The translations under genes were made by a program, and so were the position numbers. Positions 52,286 to 60,157 of a stretch of DNA of 64,000 bases are shown here, in pieces. The notes beneath the pieces were generated by a model that was not told the origin of the DNA, did no database searches, and saw nothing but the letters and a program-made list of their open reading frames with translations. Each line of letters starts with the position of its first letter. The first letter of the stretch is position 1. This stretch comes from JBEICQ01 sp046297395 (GTDB lineage: Bacteria; Bacteroidota; Bacteroidia; UBA4408). The stretch spans positions 22,360-86,359 of the forward strand of contig JBKCNM010000105.1 in the NCBI GenBank assembly GCA_046297395.1. Direction: 5' to 3'.

Positions 52286-53467
52286 TCAATACAAATCACT
52301 TTCATTCACCAGTTCCTCTACATCTTGCATCTGCACGCCCCGGAGTTTAGCGTTCTTCGGAATCATTGGCCTGTCGGCCTGTAGTCCCTGATCATTGTTG
52401 TCTCCGCTGCCGTAATGACGATTCATGTCGAGGGCATCGTTTATCGCTTGGTTGTTAAAGGATTTTTTGGCTTTGCCGAAACTAACCTGCAATCCAAAGC
52501 CCAGAAATCCGGCTCTTTCCAAGTTCGCATTTGTAAGCGAACCATAATCAGAACGGAGAATATATCGGTTGTTCCGGTTAATAATTTTTGATTGCACATC
52601 GTTGAGGGTCATCCTGCTTTTGGAGACGGCTCCTATATTTAAAAAGAAAGAAAAACGGGAGCTTGCCTGTACGCTGAGTTCAAAACCGGTGAGTTGTTCA
52701 GCCCTTCGCAAAATAACATCATCATAGGTCACACCTTTAAAGTCAACATCTCTCATCCCATAGATACCACCGGTGAAGCGGTGAAAAAAACTCATCTGAA
52801 AGCGTTGTGCAAAAGGAACATCAAGAGAAAAATACCGTGGATACTGAAAATTAAAGTGTACGCGGTCATACCGTCCGATTCTAAAACCAATGATGGGAAC
52901 TCTTGGCAGTCCGCCCAAGATAAAAGAACGGGCCCATCCCAGTCTGTAGGAAAACTTCTCGTTTACCGTACCATTGTAAATCACCAGCCATGTATAACGA
53001 AGAGCGGGGTTTGAGGTAAGCGCTGTTCTGTCTTCGGCAATAAATGGATTAAAACTAAAAAACAGGGTGTGTTTTTGACCGATGCTGTAGATTAGATTGG
53101 CAGCAAATCCGGTGCGTGTAATGCGTTTGTCTCCTTCAATCATCGAAAATCTCGGACGGGCAGTGAGGATGCTGGCATTGCCTGCAACCTGCAACACATT
53201 TTTCGGCATGCCCAGGCTGTCTTTTGAGACATGCGTATACATCGGAAAAACAAAGCCGAGTGTTCCCTGCGAAAAACCAAAATTCTCAGAAGCATTGCTT
53301 TTAAACTGTCGGTTTTTTTGTCCCATATTATTCATATACACTGTTGGGCGAATGTAATGACGGGGCTCTTCTGCAGATGAGATTGAATCCTTGTTAAAAG
53401 CGACAGCAATCAGCGCATTCTGCATCCAGAGGCAAAAAAACAGAAACAGGTAAACAGGTTTCTTCAT
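52286..53467 (-). CDS. outer-membrane beta-barrel protein of a sigma-factor operon
   Basis: A 393-residue protein from ATG 53467 with a signal peptide (MKKPVYLFLFFCLWMQNALI). The body alternates amphipathic strands with aromatic girdles (KHTLFFSFNPFIAE, RLGWARSFILGGL, RFSFFLNIGAV, FLGFGLQVSFG), fitting a barrel; it resembles DUF6268-like proteins by impression only. The last 70 residues are polar and probably periplasmic. It is the last gene of the ECF sigma operon, starting 4 bases after the sensor-gene stop. Function unknown. Confidence 0.75.
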   Translation of the reverse strand: MKKPVYLFLFFCLWMQNALIAVAFNKDSISSAEEPRHYIRPTVYMNNMGQKNRQFKSNASENFGFSQGTLGFVFPMYTHVSKDSLGMPKNVLQVAGNASILTARPRFSMIEGDKRITRTGFAANLIYSIGQKHTLFFSFNPFIAEDRTALTSNPALRYTWLVIYNGTVNEKFSYRLGWARSFILGGLPRVPIIGFRIGRYDRVHFNFQYPRYFSLDVPFAQRFQMSFFHRFTGGIYGMRDVDFKGVTYDDVILRRAEQLTGFELSVQASSRFSFFLNIGAVSKSRMTLNDVQSKIINRNNRYILRSDYGSLTNANLERAGFLGFGLQVSFGKAKKSFNNQAINDALDMNRHYGSGDNNDQGLQADRPMIPKNAKLRGVQMQDVEELVNESDLY

Positions 53468-53471
53468 GGTT

Positions 53472-53912
53472 TTATTTGCCGGAGATTTGTTTGAGCAGTT
53501 CTCGTTTAAAATCATCCTCTGCCTTGTAGAGGAGCAACACTTTTTTCACGGAGAGTGCGGATTTAAATTTTTCATAATACTCCCGTGTTATCTGAATTTC
53601 TTTTTCTCTTGAGGATAGTTCATTGTTCAGCAGGTTCTCACATTCTTTTTCGCTGAGGGTTTCGGGATCGATGCGGTTGTTTTTTAAATCGGCCGAGCGC
53701 ATGCTTCGGGCGGTTTCCAGCTTGTCGAGATATTCATTGTAAATAGGCCAGAACGACTGAGCCTCGCGGGTATTCAGGTTGAGCCTCCGGGTGATGAAAG
53801 ACACCTTAAGTGCTTCTATCTTTTCCTTTTTATCGGCGGGTTGTGCATGGGTGCTGTTGTAAAATGCAGGCAGCATCAGGCACAGCAGGGCAATATGTAT
53901 CCATTTTTTCAT
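53472..53912 (-). CDS. periplasmic helical sensor of ECF sigma factor (Spy/CpxP-like)
   Basis: From ATG 53912, 146 residues: a signal peptide (MKKWIHIALLCLMLPAFYNS) and then a wholly helical charged body. KVSFITRRLNLNTREAQSFW followed by PIYNEYLDKLETAR is the pattern of the Bacteroidota proteins annotated as sensors of ECF-type sigma factors, related to Spy/CpxP-type chaperone-sensors. The start follows 2 bases inside the upstream gene's stop region. It probably reports periplasmic or envelope stress; the ligand is unknown. Confidence 0.8.
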   Translation of the reverse strand: MKKWIHIALLCLMLPAFYNSTHAQPADKKEKIEALKVSFITRRLNLNTREAQSFWPIYNEYLDKLETARSMRSADLKNNRIDPETLSEKECENLLNNELSSREKEIQITREYYEKFKSALSVKKVLLLYKAEDDFKRELLKQISGK

Positions 53913-53914
53913 GA

Positions 53915-54694
53915 TCAGCTTCCAATCCATTCTGTTAATTCATTTTCATCTATCCGGTTGTTGAGCAGGTAATCGCTTACCACTTCTGTTTCCACTGTTT
54001 TTTTATCTGAGGCAACAAGTTCTTGCACGGGCAGCCGGGAGATATCAGACTCATCTGCTGCTTCGGCGAGCAAACTCTCGTCTGCATGGGCCAACTCAGT
54101 AGAGAGTGCTACTTCTGCCAACTCGGTTGAAACCGGTTCAAGCGCCATCGGTACTTTTGTTTTTCCGGCCAATGATGCCTCTTGTGTTTCTGTAGGAGAA
54201 TAAAATGTGTATCCTATTCCCAGTGCAAGTATGGTTAGCAGGATGGCTGCCAGTGGCATGGGGCGTAGGGCAAATGCCGGGCGGAGTTCACGCAGCAAGG
54301 GTTTGGCTTGCTTTTGTTCATACAGGCGCTCCTGTACCCGCATGGCAAGGCTGTCAAAATAAGCATCCGGGGCAGCAAAAGGATGCTGTTGATGAGGAAG
54401 GAGCACTTTTTGCAATCGGTATTGAAGTGCTTCAAAATAAGCTTCGGAAGGCAGGGGTTTCTCCACTTTGGAGAGCAAGACAAGTTGTGAAATATGCTCC
54501 GGAAAAGTTTCAAAATAAGCGGCCGGAACCACAAATGCCTCGGGCAACTTCTCTTGATATAAGAGGGCAGACAGCTGCTTGGATTTTTCAAAATAATCCT
54601 GAGGAACCGCAAAGGGGTTCACCTTTGGAATGGCATTCAGCAGGGGTGCCGAAGGCTCTTCAGGAAGATGATTGTATTTGCTTTGCGGTTTCAT
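53915..54694 (-). CDS. anti-sigma-like single-span membrane protein with four YFE motifs
   Basis: A 259-residue protein with no signal peptide. The first 125 residues (cytoplasmic) contain four copies of a P-x-x-Y-F-[ED] motif: VPQDYFE, VPAAYFE, PSEAYFE and APDAYFD, spaced 24-44 residues apart. One membrane span follows at about residues 148-168 (MPLAAILLTILALGIGYTFY), then an acidic periplasmic tail ending NELTEWIGS. Position between an ECF sigma gene and a periplasmic sensor strongly suggests that it holds the sigma factor at the membrane. The topology is that of an anti-sigma factor, but no zinc anti-sigma motif is present. Confidence 0.75.
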   Translation of the reverse strand: MKPQSKYNHLPEEPSAPLLNAIPKVNPFAVPQDYFEKSKQLSALLYQEKLPEAFVVPAAYFETFPEHISQLVLLSKVEKPLPSEAYFEALQYRLQKVLLPHQQHPFAAPDAYFDSLAMRVQERLYEQKQAKPLLRELRPAFALRPMPLAAILLTILALGIGYTFYSPTETQEASLAGKTKVPMALEPVSTELAEVALSTELAHADESLLAEAADESDISRLPVQELVASDKKTVETEVVSDYLLNNRIDENELTEWIGS

Positions 54695-54729
54695 TTGTTG
54701 TTGTTTGGATGAAGAATGAAGGCCAGGGT

Positions 54730-55296
54730 TTAATGCTTGAGTAAATAATTTTCAATTTTTTTTACGGCAATGTGATAAGAGGCTTTTAATGCGCCTACCG
54801 AGGTACCCAATACCTCACTCATGGCATCGTAAGTGAGCTCATCGTAATACTTCATGTTAAACACCAGGCGTTGCTTTTCGGGCAGGGTGAGGATGGCTTT
54901 TTGCAGTTTAAGCTGGATGGCATCCCCTTGGAAATAGGGATCGGCCTCCAACTTACCGGCAAGGCTATGCTCCACATCCACGATGGGCAGAAAAAAACGG
55001 GTTCTTTTTTTCTTTAAAAAGGAAAGACTCTCATTGGTGGCAATGCGGTACATCCATGTAAACAACTGTGATTCGCCCTTAAAACTCTCCAGGTGTGTAT
55101 ACACCCTGATAAAAGTATTCTGGAGGACATCATCCGTATCGTCATGGTCAATCACCATTCTGCGGATATGGCTGTAGAGGCGCTTCTGATATTTCTTTAC
55201 CAGCTGGTTAAAAGCCATATTGCGGCTAACCGGATCCCTGAAAAAAGACAATATCTGCTCGTCGGAATAGCCTTCCATATGATTCGTTGGATGCAT
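54730..55296 (-). CDS. ECF-type RNA polymerase sigma factor
   Basis: A 188-residue sigma-70-family factor with region 2 (FNQLVKKYQKRLYSHIRRMV, then DDVLQNTFIRVYTHLESFKG, and FTWMYRIATNESLSFLKKKR) and region 4 (LTLPEKQRLVFNMKYYDELT, then MSEVLGTSVGALKASYHIAV). Region 3 is absent as in all ECF sigmas. It heads a leftward operon with an anti-sigma-like membrane protein, a periplasmic sensor and an outer-membrane protein, a typical envelope-stress arrangement. Two GCAAAAGTC direct repeats upstream may be its control site. Confidence 0.93.
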   Translation of the reverse strand: MHPTNHMEGYSDEQILSFFRDPVSRNMAFNQLVKKYQKRLYSHIRRMVIDHDDTDDVLQNTFIRVYTHLESFKGESQLFTWMYRIATNESLSFLKKKRTRFFLPIVDVEHSLAGKLEADPYFQGDAIQLKLQKAILTLPEKQRLVFNMKYYDELTYDAMSEVLGTSVGALKASYHIAVKKIENYLLKH

Positions 55297-55345
55297 GATA
55301 TTGTAAAAGGTTTAACGAATATGCAGATTTTCTTTTTACACCGGT

Positions 55346-55370
55346 GCAAAAGTCACTTGGAGCAAAAGTC
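55346..55370 (-). promoter_or_regulatory. direct repeats upstream of the ECF sigma operon
   Basis: GCAAAAGTC occurs at 55346-55354 and 55362-55370, 16 bases apart, 50-74 bases before the sigma gene start. On the minus strand each contains GACTTTTG, one mismatch from the -7 consensus. Could be an autoregulatory site; no proof. Confidence 0.3.
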
Positions 55371-55435
55371 CTTTGTGGTGAAAAAACATGTTGATAAACA
55401 ATGAAGTCCTGATACCGAAAGCTTGGATAATTAAG

Positions 55436-55443
55436 TAGGTTTG
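55436..55443 (+). promoter_or_regulatory. -7 promoter element (TAGGTTTG) for the PhoH gene
   Basis: Exact TAnnTTTG match. It contains the in-frame TTG at 55441, so the ATG at 55459 is the start. The gap 55297-55435 also holds the sigma-operon repeats. Confidence 0.45.
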
Positions 55444-55458
55444 AAAAAAATACAGCAT

Positions 55459-56784
55459 ATGCGGAAAAAGGCCAGAAAAATATTTGTTCTCGACACTTCT
55501 GTCATCCTATTTGATCACCAATCCATCACCAGTTTCGCAGATAATGATGTGGCCATTCCCATCACTGTGCTCGAGGAGGTGGATCGATTTAAGAAAGGTA
55601 ACGATGTCATCAACTTCCAGGCCCGTGAGTTTATCCGCACGCTGGATGAGCTATCCAAAAAAAACCTGCTTCAGGAATGGATTCCCATCAACAGCAACAA
55701 GGGCAAGTTTCGCATTTTGATGCATGAAAACTCCAACCCGGACGCAAACAAGGTTTTTGGAGAGAACAAGGCAGACCATAAAATTTTAAATGCCGCCATC
55801 AGGTTAAAAAGCGAAAACAAGGATGCCAATGTGATCCTGGTAAGCAAGGACATCAACCTGCGGCTCAAGGCCAAGAGTCTGAATATTCCCGCAGAAGATT
55901 TTGAAACAGGGAAAATCAAGGACATTGAGCACCTATACAAAGGCAAATCCGAGATTGTAAAACTCAGCCGCAAGGCCATCGAGAAAATGTATTCAGAGGG
56001 ATCCTGCACCCCTTCTTTGTTGGGCATTAAAAACCCCATTGCCAACCATTATTTTATTTTGTCTCACGACGAGACCTCGATGCTGGCTTTCTACAATCCG
56101 GTTTCCGGAAAAGTGGAACGCATCCAAAAAGAAAGTGCCTACGGCATCAAACCACGGAATGCGGAGCAGGCTTTTGCGGTGCATGCCATCTTGCATCCAC
56201 AGATAAAACTCGTATCGATACAAGGCATTGCAGGCACCGGAAAGACGCTTATTGCACTGGCAGCGGCCATGTGGCAGAAGCAACATTTTCACCAGATCTA
56301 CCTTGCCCGTCCTATTGTGCCCCTGAGCAACAAGGATATTGGCTTTTTGCCGGGAGATATCAAGGCAAAAATCAATCCTTACATGGAACCTTTATGGGAC
56401 AACCTCAAACTCATCCAGAGCCAGTTTAAGGAAACCGATAAAGAATATATCAAGATCAAGGAAATGGTGGAACGGGAGAAACTGCACATCACCCCCCTTG
56501 CCTACATCAGGGGGAGAAGCCTCACCAATATATGTTTTATCATCGATGAGGCCCAGAACCTCACACCTCACGAGATTAAAACCATTATTACCAGGGCAGG
56601 TGAAAACACAAAAATCATTTTTACCGGCGATATCTTTCAGATTGACACCCCCTACCTGGATACTCATTCCAACGGCCTGAGCTACCTTATCGATAAAATG
56701 AAAAACCATCCGCTCTACGCCCATATTACCCTTGAAAGGGGGGAGCGCAGCGAACTGGCCAATGCAGCCAGCCAGCTGCTTTAA
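55459..56784 (+). CDS. PIN-PhoH family ATPase
   Basis: A 441-residue protein combining a PIN ribonuclease-like domain (residues 1-140; FVLDTSVILFDHQSITSF with the first acidic residue, ITVLEEVDRFK, VILVSKDINLRLKA) and a PhoH helicase-like ATPase (Walker A GIAGTGKTL, then RPIVPLSNKDIGFLPGDIKA; Walker B CFIIDEAQNLT; FTGDIFQIDTPYLD). PhoH2-type proteins with PIN domains act on RNA. No antitoxin gene is adjacent. Stand-alone housekeeping-type gene. Confidence 0.92.
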   Translation: MRKKARKIFVLDTSVILFDHQSITSFADNDVAIPITVLEEVDRFKKGNDVINFQAREFIRTLDELSKKNLLQEWIPINSNKGKFRILMHENSNPDANKVFGENKADHKILNAAIRLKSENKDANVILVSKDINLRLKAKSLNIPAEDFETGKIKDIEHLYKGKSEIVKLSRKAIEKMYSEGSCTPSLLGIKNPIANHYFILSHDETSMLAFYNPVSGKVERIQKESAYGIKPRNAEQAFAVHAILHPQIKLVSIQGIAGTGKTLIALAAAMWQKQHFHQIYLARPIVPLSNKDIGFLPGDIKAKINPYMEPLWDNLKLIQSQFKETDKEYIKIKEMVEREKLHITPLAYIRGRSLTNICFIIDEAQNLTPHEIKTIITRAGENTKIIFTGDIFQIDTPYLDTHSNGLSYLIDKMKNHPLYAHITLERGERSELANAASQLL

Positions 56785-56850
56785 AAAAAATGACCTTTTA
56801 CCTGTGAACAAATCATCTTATAAAGGGTTTATTCGGTGATAAAACAGGGT

Positions 56851-56881
56851 TTTGCAGAACGGATTGCATGCCCTACCTTTG
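56851..56881 (+). promoter_or_regulatory. promoter of the short acyl-CoA dehydrogenase (TTTG-N19-TACCTTTG)
   Basis: Both elements of the Bacteroidota promoter are exact: TTTG at 56851-56854 and TACCTTTG at 56874-56881, 19 bases apart. The ATG at 56906 follows by 24 bases; an upstream frame opening at 56852 would start inside the -33 box. Confidence 0.7.
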
Positions 56882-56905
56882 AAAAATCAAATTAATGCTT
56901 ACCAT

Positions 56906-58045
56906 ATGCACTTTGAACTCAGCGAAGAACAGAGGATGATTCAAAAAGCCGCGCGTGATTTCGCGCGTGAAGAATTGCTGCCCGGCGTGATTGAAAGAGA
57001 CGAGCAGCAAAAATTTCCGGCGCAACAAATCAAAAAATTAGGAGAGTTGGGCTTCATGGGAATGATGGTAGATCCCCGTTATGGCGGAGGTGGCATGGAT
57101 ACTGTGTCATATGTGCTTGCCATGGAAGAATTTTCCAAGGTTGATGCCTCTTCATCCGTGGTGGTTTCTGTAAACAATTCGCTTGTGTGCTGGGGCATAG
57201 AAACCTTTGGCAACGAAGCCCAAAAACAAAAATACCTTGTTCCGCTTGCCAAAGGTGAAATGATTGGTGCCTTTTGCCTTTCTGAGCCGGAAGCCGGATC
57301 GGACGCAACTTCTCAACGCACCACTGCCATTGACATGGGCGACCATTACCTGCTCAATGGAAACAAAAACTGGATTACCAACGGACAGAGTGCCTCCATC
57401 TATTTGGTAATTGCCCAAACCTATCCCGAAAAAGGATCGAAAGGCATCAATGCTTTTATTATTGAAAAAGATATGCCGGGATTCATTGTTGGCGCAAAAG
57501 AAAACAAGATGGGCATCCGCGGATCAGATACACACTCCCTTTTGTTTCAGGATGTGAAAGTGCCCAAGGAGAACCGCATCGGAGAAGATGGATTTGGATT
57601 TAAGTTTGCCATGAAAACCCTTTCAGGAGGGCGCATAGGTATTGCTGCACAAGCCCTGGGGATTGCCAGCGGAGCATACGAACTCGCCCTGGCTTACTCC
57701 AAGGAGCGCAAAGCCTTTGGCAAGCATATTTCTCAACATCAGGCTATTCAGTTTAAGTTGGCGGATATGGCTACCGAAATCGAAGCCGCACGATTGATGT
57801 GTCTTAAGGCAGCCTGGCTCAAAGACAACAAACTCGACTATGGTACTGCCAGTGCCATGGCCAAACTGTATGCAAGCCGCGTAGCCATGTGGGTTACCAC
57901 CGAGGCCGTGCAAGTACATGGTGGCTATGGTTTTGTGAAAGAATACCATGTTGAACGATTGATGCGTGATGCCAAGATCACACAGATTTACGAAGGAACC
58001 ACAGAGGTGCAAAAAATCGTCATCTCCCGTGCACTGATTGGATAA
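56906..58045 (+). CDS. acyl-CoA dehydrogenase, short/butyryl type
   Basis: A 379-residue FAD enzyme of fatty acid oxidation, classical family length. It starts MHFELSEEQRMIQKAARDFA. CLSEPEAGSDAT and NKNWITNG are the FAD-binding loops; YSKERKAFGKHISQHQAIQF is the second family signature, and IYEGTTEVQKIVISR carries the catalytic Glu of short-chain enzymes. It is much shorter than the paralogue at 2.4 kb, implying a different chain length. Ends at a good terminator. Confidence 0.94.
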   Translation: MHFELSEEQRMIQKAARDFAREELLPGVIERDEQQKFPAQQIKKLGELGFMGMMVDPRYGGGGMDTVSYVLAMEEFSKVDASSSVVVSVNNSLVCWGIETFGNEAQKQKYLVPLAKGEMIGAFCLSEPEAGSDATSQRTTAIDMGDHYLLNGNKNWITNGQSASIYLVIAQTYPEKGSKGINAFIIEKDMPGFIVGAKENKMGIRGSDTHSLLFQDVKVPKENRIGEDGFGFKFAMKTLSGGRIGIAAQALGIASGAYELALAYSKERKAFGKHISQHQAIQFKLADMATEIEAARLMCLKAAWLKDNKLDYGTASAMAKLYASRVAMWVTTEAVQVHGGYGFVKEYHVERLMRDAKITQIYEGTTEVQKIVISRALIG

Positions 58046-58068
58046 TCAATACTCCTACAAAAAAAGAA

Positions 58069-58095
58069 GGCAGGGAAAAACCTGTCTTTTTTTTT
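58069..58095 (+). terminator. terminator after the short acyl-CoA dehydrogenase
   Basis: GGCAGG (58069-58074) pairs with CCTGTC (58081-58086, one G-U pair) around GAAAAA, followed by nine T's; flanking A's extend the stem. The remaining gap to 58252 shows nothing else. Confidence 0.75.
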
Positions 58096-58252
58096 GTGTT
58101 TTAAGTACCCACATTATTTATTCCGGCGGTAAATGGGACACACTACTTTTTACTTGTTCTTGAAAAATCTCAGGCATGTAAAACACCCAAATTGCCGGTT
58201 ACAGCATGTTTATAGCAAACACAAGCCCATTGGTAATGGGAAGGCACAAAAA

Positions 58253-59185
58253 CTACACATCAATTTTTGTCTCCCTGCTTTTTGACTGAAGACTTTGGGT
58301 ATATCTTTCGCGATAAATTTCTAGCAAATGATGTATCTTTTTTTCATCGTATATCAAGGCTCTCATATCTACAGATTCTGTTCCCATAGGATGTGTAAAT
58401 TTTAAAGTGTTACGAAAATTTCTTCTGCTTAAGCGAAACATTCTTTTTCCTGTGGCTTTATCCCGGTAAAAGTAAGCGATGTAATGTGTTGTAGTGGATA
58501 TCTTTACACTTTCAATCTTTTCATCTTTAATGGCGCTCCAGGGATAAAACTGGTTTTCATTTATAGTGATTCCTTTCTCACTAAATATGAGTTGTGCCTC
58601 GGGTTTCACTTCGAATTTCCAAAAGTGATATAGAGCATAAACAGATATAAGAAAGCAAATTAGACCGTATATGTAGTCGCTATGGTATAGATTATCAAAG
58701 CTATAATAAAGAAAAACAAGAGCAATAAATAAAGCGGCTGGTTTACCTGCATGGTTGTAAAATAATTCTGTTGAGGGACCAATAAGCGAATCATCTTTGA
58801 ATCCCTCGGGGGTACTTAATTTGGATTCAAACAGCCTGTATTTTTCTTTGTCGGATGCCGACCAATACTCCAATTTGGTGAACAAAGATTTTTCATTTAA
58901 CCAAACGCCTTTTTCCTGGGCAACCCTCTTGAATTTTTGTGCATCTTGTACATGCTCTAACGCCCATATTTTCCACTTGGGCATCATGATGCTCCTGATG
59001 AGGAGAAAAAGCAAGATTCCCAGAGGTATGGATATGAAATATCCTTTAAGAGTGATGATTCCCTTGTATACGAGGGGAACTACCGGAAAATTAATGATGG
59101 CAATGGCAGCAACGGCATACAAATTTACTTTGCGGCCCTTTGCAATGGCTTCTTCTATAGATATCTCTCCAAAATTTTGTTTCAT
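58253..59185 (-). CDS. membrane protein of unknown function
   Basis: A 310-residue protein from ATG 59185 (an ATG one codon earlier is possible). It has two membrane spans at about residues 22-60 (LYAVAAIAIINFPVVPLVYK and YFISIPLGILLFLLIRSIMM) and two more around residues 150-190. The C-terminal 110 residues look cytoplasmic and mix strands (AQLIFSEKGITINENQFYPW, THYIAYFYRDKATGKRMFRL). That end is reminiscent of PH-like membrane-protein domains, without a firm match. No recognised family; role not inferred. Single gene, with a -7 element abutting the start. Confidence 0.75.
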   Translation of the reverse strand: MKQNFGEISIEEAIAKGRKVNLYAVAAIAIINFPVVPLVYKGIITLKGYFISIPLGILLFLLIRSIMMPKWKIWALEHVQDAQKFKRVAQEKGVWLNEKSLFTKLEYWSASDKEKYRLFESKLSTPEGFKDDSLIGPSTELFYNHAGKPAALFIALVFLYYSFDNLYHSDYIYGLICFLISVYALYHFWKFEVKPEAQLIFSEKGITINENQFYPWSAIKDEKIESVKISTTTHYIAYFYRDKATGKRMFRLSRRNFRNTLKFTHPMGTESVDMRALIYDEKKIHHLLEIYRERYTQSLQSKSRETKIDV

Positions 59186-59189
59186 CATT

Positions 59190-59197
59190 CAAAAATA
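59190..59197 (-). promoter_or_regulatory. -7 promoter element (TATTTTTG), TTG 18 bases upstream
   Basis: On the minus strand TATTTTTG ends 4 bases before ATG 59185, and a TTG lies at 59216-59218. Transcription would begin at the start codon. Confidence 0.5.
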
Positions 59198-59445
59198 AAA
59201 ACTTTTGGTGAATACCAATACCGGTGAGTTTTCAGTTTCTTTTATGTAATCATTGATATAATTTTCTTATCTGGTTTTCTTGAAAAATTCAAGAATAAAC
59301 CTATCATCTCATATAAGGTTTACTTCAACTAATGTAGGAGGAATATTGAAACTTCCTGAAAATACATTTGCCATCCGGCTCACAAGAAATCTCTTTTCAA
59401 TTATAAAATCTCTGAAGAAAGATTGTTCGTTTTGCAAACATAAGT

Positions 59446-60063
59446 TTACTCTTGAACAAGTGTAATGTTGGCGCTTGAAGAGTTGTAAAATCCATCACCC
59501 GAACTTGCACGCATGACCATTTTTTTATTCCGCAATTCAATTAATTCATATTCAAAAAATGTTTGAAGCCCGAGAAATTTAGAATTGTTATTAGTAAAAA
59601 AAGAAAAAAAACTGTAGGGCATACTGGTTAGAAGAATGGAAGATTTTTTATCGGAAAATGACCATTTATAGGATTGACTGAGCGTGTCACCATTGACATT
59701 TATGAAAGCAGAACATTGGCCATCTCTTGTGAAGTGAAAGGTATATATAATGGGCTCATTGGTTACTAGGGTTTGGCCATTGCTGGAGGAAATCGCAAGT
59801 TCACAATTACCATCTACAACATTGGCCGAGGCAGTTGTGGTAGAAAAAGATTCCATAGCTCCGGGGAGGCTGAGATTTCTAATTTTATACATGTTGTTAT
59901 AGGTCATGTTGGCAACTTTCCATTTACCACTTACTCTGGCTCTTCGCGTGCGTAATGAAATGAATGGATCGTCGGGTCCAACTTTCGTACAAGAGGAGAA
60001 ACTTACACAAATGAGTACGCCCATAAACATGATTCTTGCAACTGAAATTTTAAGATTTATCAT
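59446..60063 (-). CDS. lipocalin-like lipoprotein of unknown function
   Basis: A 205-residue protein from ATG 60063 with a lipoprotein signal (MINLKISVARIMFMGVLICV then SFSSC, Cys25). The body starts VSGKWKVANMTYNN, the typical strand of Bacteroidota lipocalin-like proteins, and continues as beta strands with YKWSFSDKKSSILLT and FEYELIELRNKKMVM. Ligand unknown. A frame extending to 60102 would overlap a hairpin and is not favoured; a -7 element lies 3 bases before the chosen ATG. The 260-base gap on its 3' side (59186-59445) contains a perfect 8-bp AU-rich hairpin at 59277-59295 and no gene. Confidence 0.7.
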   Translation of the reverse strand: MINLKISVARIMFMGVLICVSFSSCTKVGPDDPFISLRTRRARVSGKWKVANMTYNNMYKIRNLSLPGAMESFSTTTASANVVDGNCELAISSSNGQTLVTNEPIIYTFHFTRDGQCSAFINVNGDTLSQSYKWSFSDKKSSILLTSMPYSFFSFFTNNNSKFLGLQTFFEYELIELRNKKMVMRASSGDGFYNSSSANITLVQE

Positions 60064-60066
60064 ACC

Positions 60067-60074
60067 CAAAAATA
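60067..60074 (-). promoter_or_regulatory. -7 promoter element (TATTTTTG) for the lipocalin-like gene
   Basis: Exact TAnnTTTG match on the minus strand, ending 3 bases before ATG 60063. Confidence 0.45.
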
Positions 60075-60103
60075 ATTTTTTTTGAACAATAACGAACATC
60101 ATG

Positions 60104-60131
60104 CAACAAGCCCCTTTGAGGGGGCTTGTTG
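60104..60131 (-). terminator. hairpin after the T9SS cargo gene
   Basis: A perfect 11-bp stem: CAACAAGCCCC (60104-60114) with GGGGCTTGTTG (60121-60131), 6-base loop. It lies 27 bases past the stop of the leftward T9SS gene. It lacks a T-tract on either strand, so termination is likely but not certain. Confidence 0.55.
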
Positions 60132-60157
60132 AAAGTGTTTATTGAATAAAATCTAAT

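Noticed and set aside
59277..59295. Perfect 8-bp AU-rich hairpin as a terminator
   Set aside because: It has no T-tract and lies over 150 bases from the nearest gene end, so I only mention it.
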